From Lophius americanus (Eukaryota > Chordata > Actinopteri > Lophiiformes > Lophiidae): DNA of 64,000 nucleotides. The stretch is from contig JBBDHG010000061.1 in the NCBI GenBank assembly GCA_037951165.1, positions 7,437,001-7,501,000 on the forward strand. Reading direction: 5' to 3'. Shown piece by piece: positions 1 through 12,840 of the stretch. Positions within the stretch are counted from its first letter, which is position 1. Each line of letters starts with the position of its first letter. Under the pieces are notes generated by a model. The model saw only the letters and a list, made by a program, of their open reading frames with translations, did not search any database and had not been told where the DNA came from. A program made the translations under genes and the position numbers.

Positions 1-21
1 ATATACTCTTTCTTTCAAAAG

Positions 22-1448
22 GGAAAAAGTGCACATACGGACATAAGTGCAAGTACTATCATCCAGAGCGTGTCAACCAGCCGCAGCAATCAGTGGCTGA
101 TGAACTACGAGCTTTTGCCAAATTGTCAGCCGTGAAAACAATGAGTGAGGGGGCTTTGGCTAAATACGGTACTGTTCCAGTAACTATAAAGGGAGACATC
201 AACTCTGAAGCCAAACGTGTGACACCAAAACGGCAGTCTGACCCAAGCATTCGCTCTGTGGCCTGCGAACCACCAGAGGCTCTGTCAGTTGTTAGGAAGT
301 CTGACACGAATTCAGTGCCTTCCCTTGTGACTGCTCTAAGTGTGCCCACCATGCAGCCTCCAAAGAGCCATGCGGCTGGGGCCTTGAACACTCGATCAGC
401 CAGCAGCCCGGTGCCAGGTTCTCTGCAGTTCTCACGCAGTTCTCTGGAGCACATGTCTAGTGTACAGTACCCTCCAATTCTAGTCACAAATAGTCATGGT
501 GCTTCTGTTACATACAGTGAGCAGTTCCCAAAGTATGACTCAGTCAGCGACCATGGATATTATTCACTGCACAGTGATTTTTCTAATATGAGCATGAGCA
601 GCATGCATAACGTGGACAGTTTCTGTAGCATGGAGCATGAGCATGGTGTATTTCAGAGAAATCCCAGCCACTGCCCTGAATCCTGCCTCAGCCATTCAAA
701 CAGTGACTCGTTCTCCTCTTATGGGGATCTGTACCCAAGCTCTGTGGACGGCAGCTTAGAGGAGAGCATGAAGGGGCAGCAGCAGTCTCCAGCCCAAGGA
801 CTAATGCAGACATTCTCCCATGGGTTTCGCCACGAGGCGCTGACTAGAGTACAGAGTTACGGACCAGACGAACCCAAGCAGGGTCCCCGCAAGCAGCCTG
901 GATCTCATCTAGCTCCACATATCCAGCATGTTGCAGTGGGAGCCAGGTCAAGCTGTCCTGGAGACTATCCCCTAACTCAGAACGTCCTCCCACCATTGTC
1001 CGCCCAGCCCACACGGTCCCTTGGTATGACTCGTATGGACAGCATATCTGATTCAAGGCTTTATGACAACAACCCTATGAGACAGAGGCGACCTCCACTA
1101 TGTCGCGAGCAGCATGCAAGCTGGGACCCTCTGCCATGTGGCAATGAGTCCTATGGATATCATTCATATCCACTGAGTAACAGCCTGATGCCATGTTGCG
1201 AACGGGTGATGGTCCGTAGCATGCCAGACAAGATGGAGCAAATCTGGAACTCACCATGGGAGATGCCACCTGCAGGCGAACACCAAGAGCGGTATGTCAT
1301 CCCAGACCACCAGTACCAAACATACCGCAACCTCTGTAACATCTTTCCTGCTTATGTAGTACACTCGGTAATGGAGAAGAATCCCCATCTGACGGATCCA
1401 CAACAACTCGCAGCTGTCATCGTTACAAAACTGAGGTCATTCCACTGA
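22..1448 (+). CDS. zc3h12b: zc3h12b, last coding exon (Regnase-family CCCH zinc-finger ribonuclease), 5' part outside window
   Basis: The reading frame is open from the window edge to a TGA at 1446-1448. A pyrimidine-rich tract ending in AG at 20-21 looks like the splice acceptor, so the exon starts mid-codon at 22 and encodes about 474 residues. It opens inside the CCCH finger: C-T-Y-G-H-K-C then K-Y-Y-H gives the last Cys-X5-Cys-X3-His ligands, and the first Cys must lie in the previous exon. After this come HPER and SVADELRAFAKLSAVKTMSEG, then a long low-complexity Ser/His-rich tail. Conserved blocks near the end include SRLYDNNPMRQRRPPLCREQ (from about 1043), SYGYHSYPLSNSLM and a helical C-terminal module beginning YQTYRNLCNIFP. 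These match vertebrate ZC3H12B as I know it. The family uses a PIN-like RNase domain (upstream, not in the window) to cut stem-loops in immune mRNAs. The paralogue zc3h12c is the alternative; the neighbouring msn and mir223 favour zc3h12b. Confidence 0.88.
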
Positions 1449-4400
1449 GTAGTTCATCTGATTAACCATTCAGATGAAGTGTAAGAAGGGAATTTTTTTA
1501 TTACAAAGAAAGGCACTTGTAAAGTGTTGCTGTTGCTGCATCATCTGCCCTCAGGAGTTTTCTTTTTAGATTTTTTTCTGATGTAAACTCTGGCTTTTAC
1601 AGATTTTACATCATTAAGATTACAAAGGAATAAACAGCAAGAGGAAGTTTGTCCAATGCGTTTATCTTAAATTGTAAGCTGTTTCACATGAAATCTACTT
1701 TTTATATATTAAGTGTGCATTCAATATGAAGAAAACTGTTTCATAACATATTCATAATGCCTGAACAGGAGCTGCATCTTTGTACCATACCCCTGTTATT
1801 CCGAGACAATTTATTAAAGAATGGTTTGACAAGAGTGAAATTTCCCTGAAATCAATTCTTAAGGTTTCTTGTTGATTAAATCGATAAAATTAAGCATAAA
1901 AAGTAGGTTATGGAGTTCCAACAATAAATGTACAGGTATTTATGAAGCAATCACATGACAGTATTTGTTAAAATATATAAGTAAAACAATGATTTTAAAA
2001 ACCTATTTTAAGATGTTTGTAGAACTTTCTTACAAATGTGAAAATTTCATTTCATCACTCAATTCTGCAAAATGCCATTTCCGACAACTGTTTTATTTTA
2101 AAAAAACAACAACATTGTTATACTTATTTGGCTGCTTTTGTTTAGGCTGTAAGTGTAATGGTGTTTAAGGAGATATATCATGGAATTAAATTTAGTAGAA
2201 TATCTATAATTACATTTTAAAAAATATTTTCAAGAATTATTTCACAAATTATTGGCTCAACTATGTGCTTTTAAATAGTGTATTCAGATGTTATTTTCAC
2301 AATGTCTTTTTTTTTTAAATTTCATAACTGTTGGAGTTCATATAGTCATGGTCTTAGGTTATCCTATTACATTTTGATCTCTGACCCTGAATCTAACCCC
2401 GAATAATTTGGCCCACAATTGTAATGAGGAACCTTGTCCTAATATGAGTCACTGTGTACTGGAATGGTTCAATAATGAATAGAGTCTATATGTAAACCTG
2501 CAATATGTCCCATATTTCTTTATTCTCCTTTGTAAGAGTATGTCACCACTGGACACCCTGTAGCTACATTAAGATCTTGTTCAGGCCCTGTGAATGTGTT
2601 ATGAAATGTAATCTAAAGTGTTTCTGGTGCAGTGAAACTACAAATAACCTTGCTTGGGTCTGCTTCTGCTGTAAATAATTCTTGTGACTTTTTTTGTGCA
2701 TTTAATTTGAGGATAAGTTAATGGGAGGTAGATGCATACCTCACAGCATGACCTATGACATTTAATGGCCTTATATCTGAATGACCTCACGCTTTTGTCA
2801 TGTTGTGATTGGTTCCAATGAAAGTCTGATCGTTGAAGCCTCTTCTTTTTTTCAAATGTAAAGCACTATCTCAGTATCTAAAGAGATATATTTTCTCAGC
2901 CTCACTTAACAAAGCTACTATTTTGGTAGAATTTAACAGTGCACAGAGCGAGCCAAAAAAGAGACTTGACTTGTACAAATGTGCACATATTTATGTACAT
3001 ATAATCGCACAAAAGCCATTATTTCAAAGTCATTTATAAGCTGCTAAATAATGCCAAAAAAGATATAGTCAGTATTAAGACTTTACATTTTGGTTCACAG
3101 AATCTATTGGATTATAGAATAAACTAACATCTAACTAACATAATTTACTCTGTAGTTACCTTTCTGATTTATTGGATCCTCTGTCCAACATTTTCCTATT
3201 TATGTATTTGTCTTATTTGTTGTGCTGAAATATTCAAAGAATCTTTGTATCAAACGGTAGCTATAATGGACATCCACAAGTTGTCAGGAGAGCAGTTTTT
3301 TTTTTTTTCAGGTGCCAGCTCATTTTGTTTCAAAAGCTACTTTTACATGCACTTAAGTAATCTGATAATCTCCAGATTCTGAAAACGGCCCAGTTCCTCA
3401 CGCAGAGAGGAACTTTTTCGGTTTATTGACCCAGGACAGCGAAGGCATCCTGACTGGGGTATTAGGGTGTTGGAGATGTTATATGCTGAACAAACCCATT
3501 TCTTTCCCTCATATATATTTTTTATGTTTAAGTATATTGGATAGATTTTTTCTGTTCCTGCAGATAAAAAAGGAAAACTGTTAAATATGAATACATGGAA
3601 CCATAAAACATGCTGCACTGCTCTGTCATCTCACTTTACCACCAGCCCAAGTGATTCATTCAGAAATATGTTGTCATTGCAGTGAACAAGCTTCTTAAGT
3701 AATGTACTGAAGATGAAAATATGAAGAGTGTAAAAATGTTTGAGCAGTGACGTGAGAACTCTGAAATAACAACATTGCAGCGCATTCTTAGAATGGTTCA
3801 ATTTCATGTCTTAAATGCATTTCTGGGCGCTACCTGGTTTATTATGTGCATGTAAACTTGGTGGAGAAATTATGTGATGCGACTGGTGGGATAAGTTTTA
3901 GAATTTTAATAAGAGATTGAAAAAATGTTTTCCATCACAGTTTAAATCTTTGCACCAGAAAGTGCAACAAACTGCTTATTTAGCTGCTGTTGGGTTTAGC
4001 AGATAAAACTGATAACTGGGTGTAAACAGTTATCTCAGAGAGAGTTAAATATTGGATTCATATCTGATGTCCCGTAGGATATTCGATTTCAATAATTGTA
4101 TAAAGAAAATGAAGTAAATGCTAGAAAGAATGTTGAGGATTAAATATACTGTATGGCTTTTTATAGGGGGCTCTATTGCCCTAACACAGATGTACAGTTC
4201 ACGTGCAGCCAGTTCTCCGGGGATCATGGAAGGTTTCGGCTGTGCCTTGCAGCACATTGCTCTCAGGATGATTTCTAATTTCAGTCTTACCCTGCCAAAA
4301 ACTAGCGGTTACTGGCATCAGTTGAATATTGATCTATATTTTGTGAAAATACAAGTAACATATTACTTAAAGTAAGTTATTTACAGCTGAAACGCGGAGA

Positions 4401-7400
4401 TGGCATTGCAAAACTTTCTTACTTTTTATGTATATTATTATGCACCTTGAGATCTAGGAATTTTGGCTAATAGGGTGGCTTTCCATGATGCAGCCTCAAA
4501 CAGATGAGGCCATGTTGGTGCACAGAAGGTTCCTTACAGCCAAAGACGAAAAAGGGTGTTTAAAACATCTTAAAAGCAATTTAATTGGCCTTTATTTTTC
4601 TTCTATGCTGATTGTCTGGCAGCCAGAGTCAGTGATCTAGATTGGAACTTCTAATTTTAACCTGTGTTCAAAGGATGCTAATGGTAACCTTTGATATGGC
4701 CGCTTACACTCAAAAAATAACTAATGGAGGACAATACCCCATTCATGCTCCCAAGAGGATGAAGTCTGTTGTCTTTTTTTTTGCCTCCACTTCAGGACAC
4801 ATGCTCCACGGAACAGCGCACAAAGAGGTTGTAACATGTAAAGCCAATCCCAATAGCAACATCATGCTTTGAGTGCCTTTAAAGGGAAATGCCACTTACT
4901 TTCAGGGTTCAAGTATGACCTCTACACTTGCTATTCAATTGCATGACTGATCATTAAAAATGTAGTCATCAGTGTAGAATCACATGCATGAGAAAAGACT
5001 CCATCCTACTTGTGGAATCTGAGTCAGATTTGTGACTCCATTTCACCAAGACTGCTTGATGAAATGGATCGGGGGGAAAGTATAGTATTGTAATAAATAA
5101 AAACCTATTTTTTATAAATGCTTAAAAAAAAACAGTGAGATGATCACGAGTTCTTTTTCAAAGTTTAAAAACTTTGAACCTTCATTTGAAGTAACTACAG
5201 CAGTGTTGGAATGTGATTGATGATTCCAAAGAAAGGTTGAGTGGTATTACTCTTTAACAGGGTTATTATGTAAGCCTGACTTTTTTCTCGTTGTTGGTGC
5301 ATCAAAATATGTATTTCTTTATAATGTTTGGCTACAACCGTGGTACAGGAACAGACATTTAAAAGAAAAACATTTGAATGTGCTTTTGCCCAGATAAATT
5401 TTGGGCTGTGCCGAATAATTTTTCATGAAAAAAGACGAGGCCACTTTAGGCCAGCGTTCTATTCATGAGAAGGTGAAAAAAAAAAAAGCCTAAATGTTTC
5501 TTCATGTGAAACAATCAGATTGCAAGGCTGCCGTCAAGGTTGTTTCTGGCATTTGGCTAAAGGTTTGTGTGTCATCATCCTTCCCTGGAGATAGTCGAAT
5601 TAGATTCCAAGGAAATCCTGATCTCAGCCCAAAAGACGACGAGAGTTGCTGTTTATCATAACCAATCCAAGAAAAATTAAATCTGAAGGAAATATCAGCA
5701 CGATCGCTGATTTTGATACGGATTTAAGATGACTAGGATGGTGAGATCTGGCTTAAACCTGAACCCTGAATGGTCAATTGCCCTGCTAAACTCATAAGAT
5801 TTACGTAGGTGTGTAAAGGAGCAGTATGTAGAGTCCGTCATATTATTTGGTCTAATTATCCTACAATTGTGATATAAGCAGGCGTAAACCACAGTAAATC
5901 ATTGGCGGGTTTTAAAAGAAGTTGAAAAGCAGTTTATGATGAATTAAGTCTTAACTTTTGATCATGTAATACAATACATTATAAAGTAAACCTTATTAAA
6001 TCAACATATCAATCCAAAGCCCAAATCCATGGTTTCATGATGACATGTACACAGTAGCAATAATGTAGGACACTACACAAATCTACAAACCCCCAGGGTT
6101 CTTTACTCACTCGCATTCATTTGTTTAAATTATCGTAGAAATATTGCTTCGAAGAAGCTGCTGAAGCGTGTTGACTTGACTTAACTTAACTTAGATGAAA
6201 TCCCTGTTACATTTCATTAAAGCCCAAATCAATTTATGCTATACAAAATGAAGAGCACACATGATTTGATGTTATCTGCTGATTTTCCCCATAAACCTGT
6301 GTGTTACTATTTCAGGGACATTATGATAATATATCTGCGACTGTAACCAAGTGGCTGTTTTAGATGTGTCTATAATGCTGAAATTGAATGATGGGAGCAG
6401 CCCTGAATCCTAAAGGTTCTCTCAAAGATTTCACTCGAACAGATTTCCCACATGAAGAAAAGGAAATAAAATGTATCCCAAAGACTTCATCCTTTTTCCC
6501 CTAGTCTTTAACCTGCTTCTAGAGAGATTATGTGTTTACCAGGCAATTGACGACCTCCAGGCTAAAACTTAAAACTGCCCTGTCAGTAAAGACCCCCTAG
6601 CCCCTACCCTCCCTTTGAGAAGTGCCACAAACAGCTAAGCCACAATGTCTAGAATTGACTTTTGCTTGTTGATACAAATTGTATCCATACCTTGAATGTA
6701 ACAAAATATGAAATGTATAATATGAAAATAGTTGTATTTAAGTACAGGGGGGAAAAAATCAATGCGATAAATTGTGTGACACTGTGTGTCACTGGGAGTA
6801 GCCCCTTGGTATGTACTAATTATTACTGGGTACAGTAGTTAACTAACAGGGACGTTTATGTGCTACATAAAAGTGCACCTTTACCCTGTGTACGGCAGTA
6901 AGCATCATGTTCTCATTGTAAATAGTCACACTCGTGTTTGTATTTATAGAAAGTGTTTAAATGTAATGGTTACTTTAGTTGTTGATATTATAACTTTGAT
7001 GATTTTGATGTCGTAACCCTTGCACCTTGGTTGAGTGCATCTATTCTAATATATATACTTGGCCTAATGAAACATGCCAAAGCTAATCTTGGGTGGCTTT
7101 GTTAAGTAGAATTTCTTGTGATTCAACACAGATTGTCTTCATATGAAACAAGTAGACAAATTCTATGTCAAAATCTACCCAGACTTGTGTTTGATGTTAA
7201 AACAGGAATGTGTTGAAATGTTTGGCTGTTGATTTAGTGATGAATTTTGTACATTGCCAAAGTAGAAGTTTATTGAATTGTGTTTAATCCTGCTGTGGAA
7301 TTCTTTTCTGATTGTGATTTGTTACTTACGGGCCAGCTTGCAGACTGTCGTTTGAAATGAACACTCTAGGAGTTCAGCTGGCCCTAAGGGAATCAAGCGA

Positions 7401-7985
7401 GTGCCATGTTAAAGACTCAAAGACACGGATATTGTCAACTTGCTATTACGTTCAATTCAACAATAATGGCTGTTAGTGTCTAGGATCAAAACAAAAGTGA
7501 TTTTGGATATGATTAATAGATACATGTTATAATTTTTTCTATCACAGGAACAGTTGTGGTCAAATATTTGTGAACACTTTGATATTTTAACTTAAAAAGT
7601 GAATTACTGGTGTACCAAATGTCAAAGCGAGAGGTACACATAATTGACAAAGATGCTGATGCCGTCTAATAGTCAGGTTAAATGACAAACAGGTTTTAAA
7701 TCACATAGAATTGCAGTGGTCACATTTCTGAAGTAGTGTAGGTGTCCTGTGTGAGCAGACAGTTGCGTCTGCACTGTAAAACGGGACATACAAAGCAAGT
7801 TTGTTGTTTTTTGATTGGTGTGATTGTCTGCAGCATTGTAACTCACAGTGACTGGAAAGTATTGCTTTTGTGGTACAAAATATACTAAAATAGACTCTTT
7901 GGGTCTGTGGGCTCAAACAAAATGTAAGTCTTAATGACAATGTGTTTTTTCTCCTCAAATAAAGTAAAATGTTCTTCCAACTGTG
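1449..7985 (+). other. zc3h12b: zc3h12b putative long 3' UTR
   Basis: No coding potential is seen between the zc3h12b stop and about 8 kb, and I recognise no transposon in it. The stretch is AT-rich, with many ATTTA-like motifs and two Pumilio-type TGTAAATA sites (2670-2677 and 6917-6924). Early AATAAA motifs occur near 1630, 1924 and 5090-5100. The best-looking final signal is at 7958-7963, followed within about 20 bases by the GT-rich run TGTGTTGT. A UTR of about 6.5 kb is long but plausible for this family. The end point is inferred, and shorter polyadenylated forms are possible. Confidence 0.45.
7958..7963 (+). promoter_or_regulatory. candidate distal polyadenylation signal of zc3h12b
   Basis: This is a canonical AATAAA with a GT-rich element (TGTGTTGT) starting about 20 bases downstream. 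The region after it has no UTR-like continuity and soon enters degraded repeats. Confidence 0.45.
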
Positions 7986-7989
7986 TTGT

Positions 7990-9550
7990 ATAGTTTTAAT
8001 CACACAAGACTTGACAAGATGATAGAGTTTTGAAATAAGTTTCATGAAATTTTTGGAAAACTGATATCTGAGATGAAAAAAGGCTAAGAAATATATCTGC
8101 GTCCCGATCAATATGCACAGCTGTTAACTTTCAGCATTGTACTCGGTGTGTATCATATCCTGTTATAGATTCTTCATGCGCGAAACAAATTGCCCAAAAC
8201 AATCTTTCAGGTAAATATTAAATGGACTAGTGTTATGGAAAAGCCACATTGAATTAAAACGTTACAATGCAAGTGAATAAACTTGATACATTACGAAATT
8301 CAACACCACGGACTCCAACATCATTCAAGGTTTGTCATTTTTGTGTATTACTGGGCTCAATCCTTTTATTTGTTAAATAGTAATATAAGATGTGTGAATC
8401 CGACTCAACTTTTGAGACACTAGTTGTTGCCAGTTAGACCCTAGCGAGGCCCTGTTGCTCCAGGTTCTCCCACATCCAATGTCTTCAGCCCATCTGTGAA
8501 TATAGAGCCGCCAGTGGGCAGCAGGATACGCAGAACAAGCACGCTATCTGCTGGTTAAATGCTGTAATAGCTTAGTTATAAAGACACAGGCATGTCATGA
8601 TTTAACATGAATTCAAATATCCATCCTATTGAAGGCTCCTGCTGCTTCTCTCCAAATGATTCCTTAAAATACTCCCAGCATGAGGGTTCTGGGTTCAAGT
8701 CCACGTGCAGATCTGAGGCCTTTTTTGTTAAGCATCAGAGACAAAAAAAAATAACCCTCTGCTAACGGCTGATAATATGCAAGCAGGAATAGAACATTTT
8801 TAAAATTAGGCAGCGTGTAAAAATTGTGAATGAAGATTCATTATTTTCATGCAGTATCTTGGAGATGATTTATTTAAGATATAAAGATACAGTATCAGTT
8901 GTTATCCTGAAGCATATGATTCAGTTGATATAATTAGCAATCCATTCATCCATCTGTCTGAAAAAAATGATTGTCAATGGAGCATATCTCAGAAATATTT
9001 GTTCCTAAAAGTTGGATAAATCACATGCAAGAGTGGAGTCTTGCTTTTATGAAAATTTTACTATTTTTGCGATTTATCATTTGGGGAAGAAATGTTTCTT
9101 ATTTTGACAATGGGAGTGTATTTGTATTTCAGATTAACTTGTATTCATGCAAATACTCTCAATTTGATTCATCAAGAGATACAACTTCTCCTGAGCTTTC
9201 TTGAAATCATGAGAGCCCTACCGTCCAATTCCAATAAATATTGTTTGTTGAAATTAGTAGATTAAGTTTAATCATACACCATGAAGCTTACAGAACTGTT
9301 TCCCACGGATAACAGATTGTATGGAAGAGGGTTTGATATAATTTTGCAGCTTGTGCCAGGTAAACCTTGATGTTGGGGTATTTATCATCTTGCCTTGGAT
9401 TTGACTGCAGTGAGCAGCTCATTCCCTCAGAGACGGTGGGAATCATCCTGCCAAGTGAGGGTATGAGTCAACACAAAAGCCAGTGACTGTCTTCTGTGTT
9501 CTCACTGGGAATATTAAAACACCAGCTGGCCTCCTGGGATTCCTTCATGT
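7990..9550. other. intergenic, nothing recognised
   Basis: AT-rich sequence with only short random ORFs. One tRNA B-box-like string (8691-8702) has no A box at the right distance. No gene or clear repeat is supported here. Confidence 0.5.
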
Positions 9551-9552
9551 GC

Positions 9553-9990
9553 ACTGCTCAAAAGAAATTAGGGGAACGCTGAAATCCCCGATCAGATCTT
9601 GATGAACAAAATATTCATGTTCAAAATGTTTATGGATATACATTGTCATTCAGGGCTGGATTCTAAATCATATGCAAAATCAAAGTGAAAAACTGAAATC
9701 ACAGACTCATCAAACTTGTGTGAATTTCATCAGGAAAACTTATAATGTGTCTCAATCGTCCGTTTGTCCGCCATATCCCTGTATGTACTCTTGACAATGT
9801 CTGGGCATACTCCTGATGAGATGGTAGATGGTGTCCTGGGGGATCTTCTCCCAGACCTGGAAGGGAAAATATGGATCAACTGAAGCCGATAGAGGAAGGT
9901 ATCAACAATAGCAAATGTATTTTTGGGTGATCCAACATTAAAGGGACATTTCTTCAGGATCTTTGTTGGTCTAAACGTCAAACAAATATC
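9553..9990 (+). mobile_element. degraded fish DNA-transposon-type repeat
   Basis: The start, beginning TGCTCAAAAGAAATTAGGGG, resembles the edge of a very common fish DNA repeat whose consensus opens with TGCTCAAAAAAAT followed by AAGGGAACACT. About 250 bases on, the text around 9800-9865 (CTCCTGATGAGATGG, then GGGGGATCTTCTCCCAGACC) matches the internal part of the same repeat. No ORF survives. The superfamily cannot be assigned by eye; the orientation is that of the recognised text. Confidence 0.55.
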
Positions 9991-10275
9991 AGTATGTGAT
10001 TACAGAAAGTTGGTTAAAATCAGAAATAAATTTGAAGCAAATTTAGGAAATTACTGCCGCCACATCTTAACCCAGATGTGAGTTTAGGCAGCAATATACT
10101 AACCTACTCAGCTTTTTTTGTTTTTTTACGGATAGCCTTCATGCAGAAAAATAATGCAACATTTCATTGAAGAAGCTAATTATGTAGTGTAACTTAGTAT
10201 TTTAGATTTCTGCTCAGGCAGCTTGTCTATTTTATACATCAATAATAATAATAGTAATAATACATTTGGCTTCAG

Positions 10276-11445
10276 GGGGGCGAGGGGGGCGTGCCCAGAG
10301 ACAGCGAGAGATGGGGAAAGGCAGGAGTAAGGAGGCAGGAGTGGAAGTGAGAGTAGGTACTGAAAATGTTGACACGATGACAGCAAAAGGTAGAGCGCTA
10401 GCTGATGAGATGGAAAGAAGGAAAGTAGATTTATTTTGTGTCCAAGAGACCAGGTGGAAAGGCAGCATGGCAAGAAACAACAGGGGAAGGTTAAAACTTT
10501 AATCATGATTTGGATGGCAGGAAAAATGGGGTCCGGGTGATCCTTATTGATCATTAAGGAAGCGAATGTTGAGAGTGTTTCGGATGTGAAGAGAGTGATG
10601 AAGATGATACATACTCATCATCTGACAGAGTGTTGAGTATGAAGTTAGAAAGTGGAGATGTGATGGTGATTGTGTGTACAAGTTTAAGATTATACGGCAC
10701 AAGTTGGTTGTGAGTTGGAAGACAAGGATCCTTTCTGGAGTGTGTTGGATGAATAGAGAGTATTCCCGGTAGTGACAGAGTGGTGGTTTGACTAGACTTC
10801 AATAGCCATGTTGGTGAAAGGAACTGAGGAGATGAGGAGGTGATGGGCAAGTATGGTGTTAAAGACAGGAACATGGAACAACAGATTGTGATAGATTTTG
10901 TGGAAAGAGTGGAACTGGCTTTGTTGAATATGTATTTCAAGAACATGGAGGAGCACAAGGTGGAATAAGAGTGAAGGCAGGAGCATGCAGGTTGACTACC
11001 GTTTATGAAGACGATACAATCTGAAAAATATTGATGACGGCAAGGTGGTGACAGAGACAGACAGCATAGAATGGTATGTTAGAAGTCTGCTGGTATGAAA
11101 GAGGGAAAAAGCAAATGAGGGCAGAGGCCAGACCGCTGACAAGAAGGCAGTAGGTAGAGCTTCAGGTGGCAGAGTTGAAGATGTAAAAATTTTCTTTGGG
11201 AGTGATGAGGATGACAAGATTAGAAGGTCTTGGAGAGAAAAAGTAAGAGAGGCTAGACTGAGATGGTTTGGACACGTGAGAAAGAGGGACGGTGGATCTA
11301 TAAGTACTAGGATCGTGGAGATGGAGCAGCCAGGGAGGAGAAAAGGGGAAGACCAAAGAGGAGGTTTCTTTATGTGGTGAGAGAGGACATGCAGCTGGTT
11401 GGTGTTACAGAGGAAGCTGCAGGGCAAGATGAGATAAGATAACAA
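10276..11445 (+). mobile_element. internally deleted RTE-like LINE (endonuclease start and ORF2 C-terminal end)
   Basis: A broken ORF2 of an RTE-like non-LTR retrotransposon. The 5' part reads VGTENVDTMTAKGRALADEM then FCVQETRWKG (10350-10470), the start of an APE-type endonuclease; the E of QETRW is the usual catalytic glutamate. Around 10770-11010 frameshifted pieces recall the distal endonuclease (DFN-HVGEGN-like text, later a VDY-like end). From 11250 the frame reads EARLRWFGHVRKRDGG and then a basic GRPKRR-like tail, the typical C-terminal end of such elements. The reverse transcriptase domain between them is missing. It is a pseudogene copy with several frameshifts. Confidence 0.75.
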
Positions 11446-11559
11446 ACAAACAGATGAGACTGAGTTATAATCAGTTGATCAACATATTTTGTCCAATACA
11501 ATCAAACAGAAACTCTATCATTCATCAAGTCAGACGTTAAAAATAGGAGAAGTCACTAT

Positions 11560-11775
11560 ATATTATTAACCCTGTTTCCCCCAAGACAAAAGAAGTCCAT
11601 TTCGAAATTCTAAATAATCAACACCCATCCAATGATCTGCAAAGACTAAGATTTAATGTTGAACAAAAGAATTCTTGGTTTTTATGGTTTTGAGATTGAA
11701 ACTACCGATCATCTGTTCTTCTACAGTATCAACCGTGAAACCCTTCAAATCTCACTATCAACCAAACCTTCTTAC
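11560..11775 (+). mobile_element. L1-like LINE fragment (ORF2 C-terminal region)
   Basis: With one frameshift near 11690 the text reads KTKEVHFEILNNQHPSNDLQ, then RFNVEQ, then ETTDHLFFYS. This pattern resembles the region after the reverse transcriptase in fish L1-type elements (K-KEVHFKI-N--YP and ETIEHLFY-C). The cysteines of the original Cys/His motif are largely lost. Short and decayed. Confidence 0.5.
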
Positions 11776-11804
11776 CTTCTCCCCTCACATGAGAAAATAT
11801 AAAT

Positions 11805-11998
11805 AAAGTTTATTCCCCCGCCAAGGGGGTTGTTTTCACTAATGTGCATTTGTCTGTTTGTTCATTCTTCTGTTTGTTTTGGGCAGGATTGCGGAAAAAA
11901 CTACTGGACAGATTTGCATGAAATTTTAACCGGAAGTAGGTTTAGGCATATCCTGGAGGCGATTACATTATGTAGATGTTACGCGTTTCACAGCATTT
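11805..11998 (+). repeat. unclassified interspersed repeat, copy 1
   Basis: The run CCCCCGCCAAGGGGGTTGTT is followed by a TGTCTGTTTGTTC-type tract and AAAACTACTGGACAGATTTG with GCATGAAAT. This layout is common in a widespread vertebrate interspersed repeat. A weaker copy in the other orientation may lie at 14990-15125. No coding capacity. Confidence 0.45.
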
Positions 11999-12044
11999 AA
12001 AATCAAATCAAATCAAATCAGAACTTTGAACTTCATATTCCACT

Positions 12045-12218
12045 CCTCGTCCACTCAGATCTTCTAACCTCAACAGACTATCTACCCGTCGCTCAAACTG
12101 TACAACCAAAGGTGACCGTGCCATCGCTGTTTTAACCCCCACCATTTGGAATCAGCCTCCTCAAATCATCAAATCTGTTGAATTTAAAAGTGCTATAAAA
12201 ATAAAGTTATATTTATAA
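12045..12218 (+). mobile_element. L2/Rex-like LINE, 3'-terminal coding fragment with its stop codon
   Basis: An intact frame of 57 codons ends at TAA 12216-12218. It includes RSSNLNRLSTRRSNCTTKGD, RAIAVLTPTIWNQPPQ and FKSAIK. This is the usual C-terminal end of fish L2/Rex-like reverse transcriptases (GDRAFSVAAPTLWNSLP and STFKSxLKT). The rest of the element is absent. The AT-rich DNA after it may be its 3' tail. Confidence 0.7.
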
Positions 12219-12838
12219 TAATTATTTATATTTTATCTCTTATCTCTTTATTTTTTCCTGCAAAATACTTTGTAACTATGTTTAAAAAGTTCTATGGAAT
12301 AATGTTAATTCTTTATTATTTAAATTGTTTCCATTTTAAATTCTTTTTCTTAAATTTATTTTATACACAAATCTTTTGCCTACTTTTAGCCATTAGTTCT
12401 TTTATATATTTTAACAAAATTTGCCCTGATTATTAACTGAAACACAATATTAGACACATTTCCTAGAAGAAACAGGAACATTTATTATAAAACAACAAAA
12501 ACAAAAGGAAATAATAATCAACTGAGGGCTTTAGCCACTTCCTGCCTCAGCTACTTTCGCTATATCACAGCAAGTGAGAGCTTCAGCCTCCTCGTCCTTC
12601 TGACAGAAAGTTTTAATGACACCTGTTGCGTCATTTTCCGTTTCATAGCCAAATTGGTACCCTTAGCGGAATTTGGTGATTGTAATAATTAAAGAAATAC
12701 CCTAATAATAACATTAAAAGCAGCCAGTCTTTCAACATAAATAACTTACTTAAATTTAAGTTTCTTCAACCTCAATATTATTTGAGGTTGAAAGAAGTTG
12801 AGATTATTATTAATTATATTATGGTCAGAAACAGCTAC
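12219..12838. other. AT-rich spacer with a perfect hairpin
   Basis: No gene or recognised element. A perfect 11-bp inverted repeat with a 6-base loop lies at 12765-12792 (TTCAACCTCAA / TTGAGGTTGAA). Confidence 0.4.
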
Positions 12839-12840
12839 GC

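Noticed and set aside
59..487. 142-residue ORF on the - strand
   Set aside because: It lies entirely antisense to the conserved zc3h12b exon and resembles no protein; it is a shadow of the coding frame.
8691..8702. GGGTTCAAGTCC, resembling a tRNA B box
   Set aside because: No A box, acceptor stem or tRNA fold is found around it.
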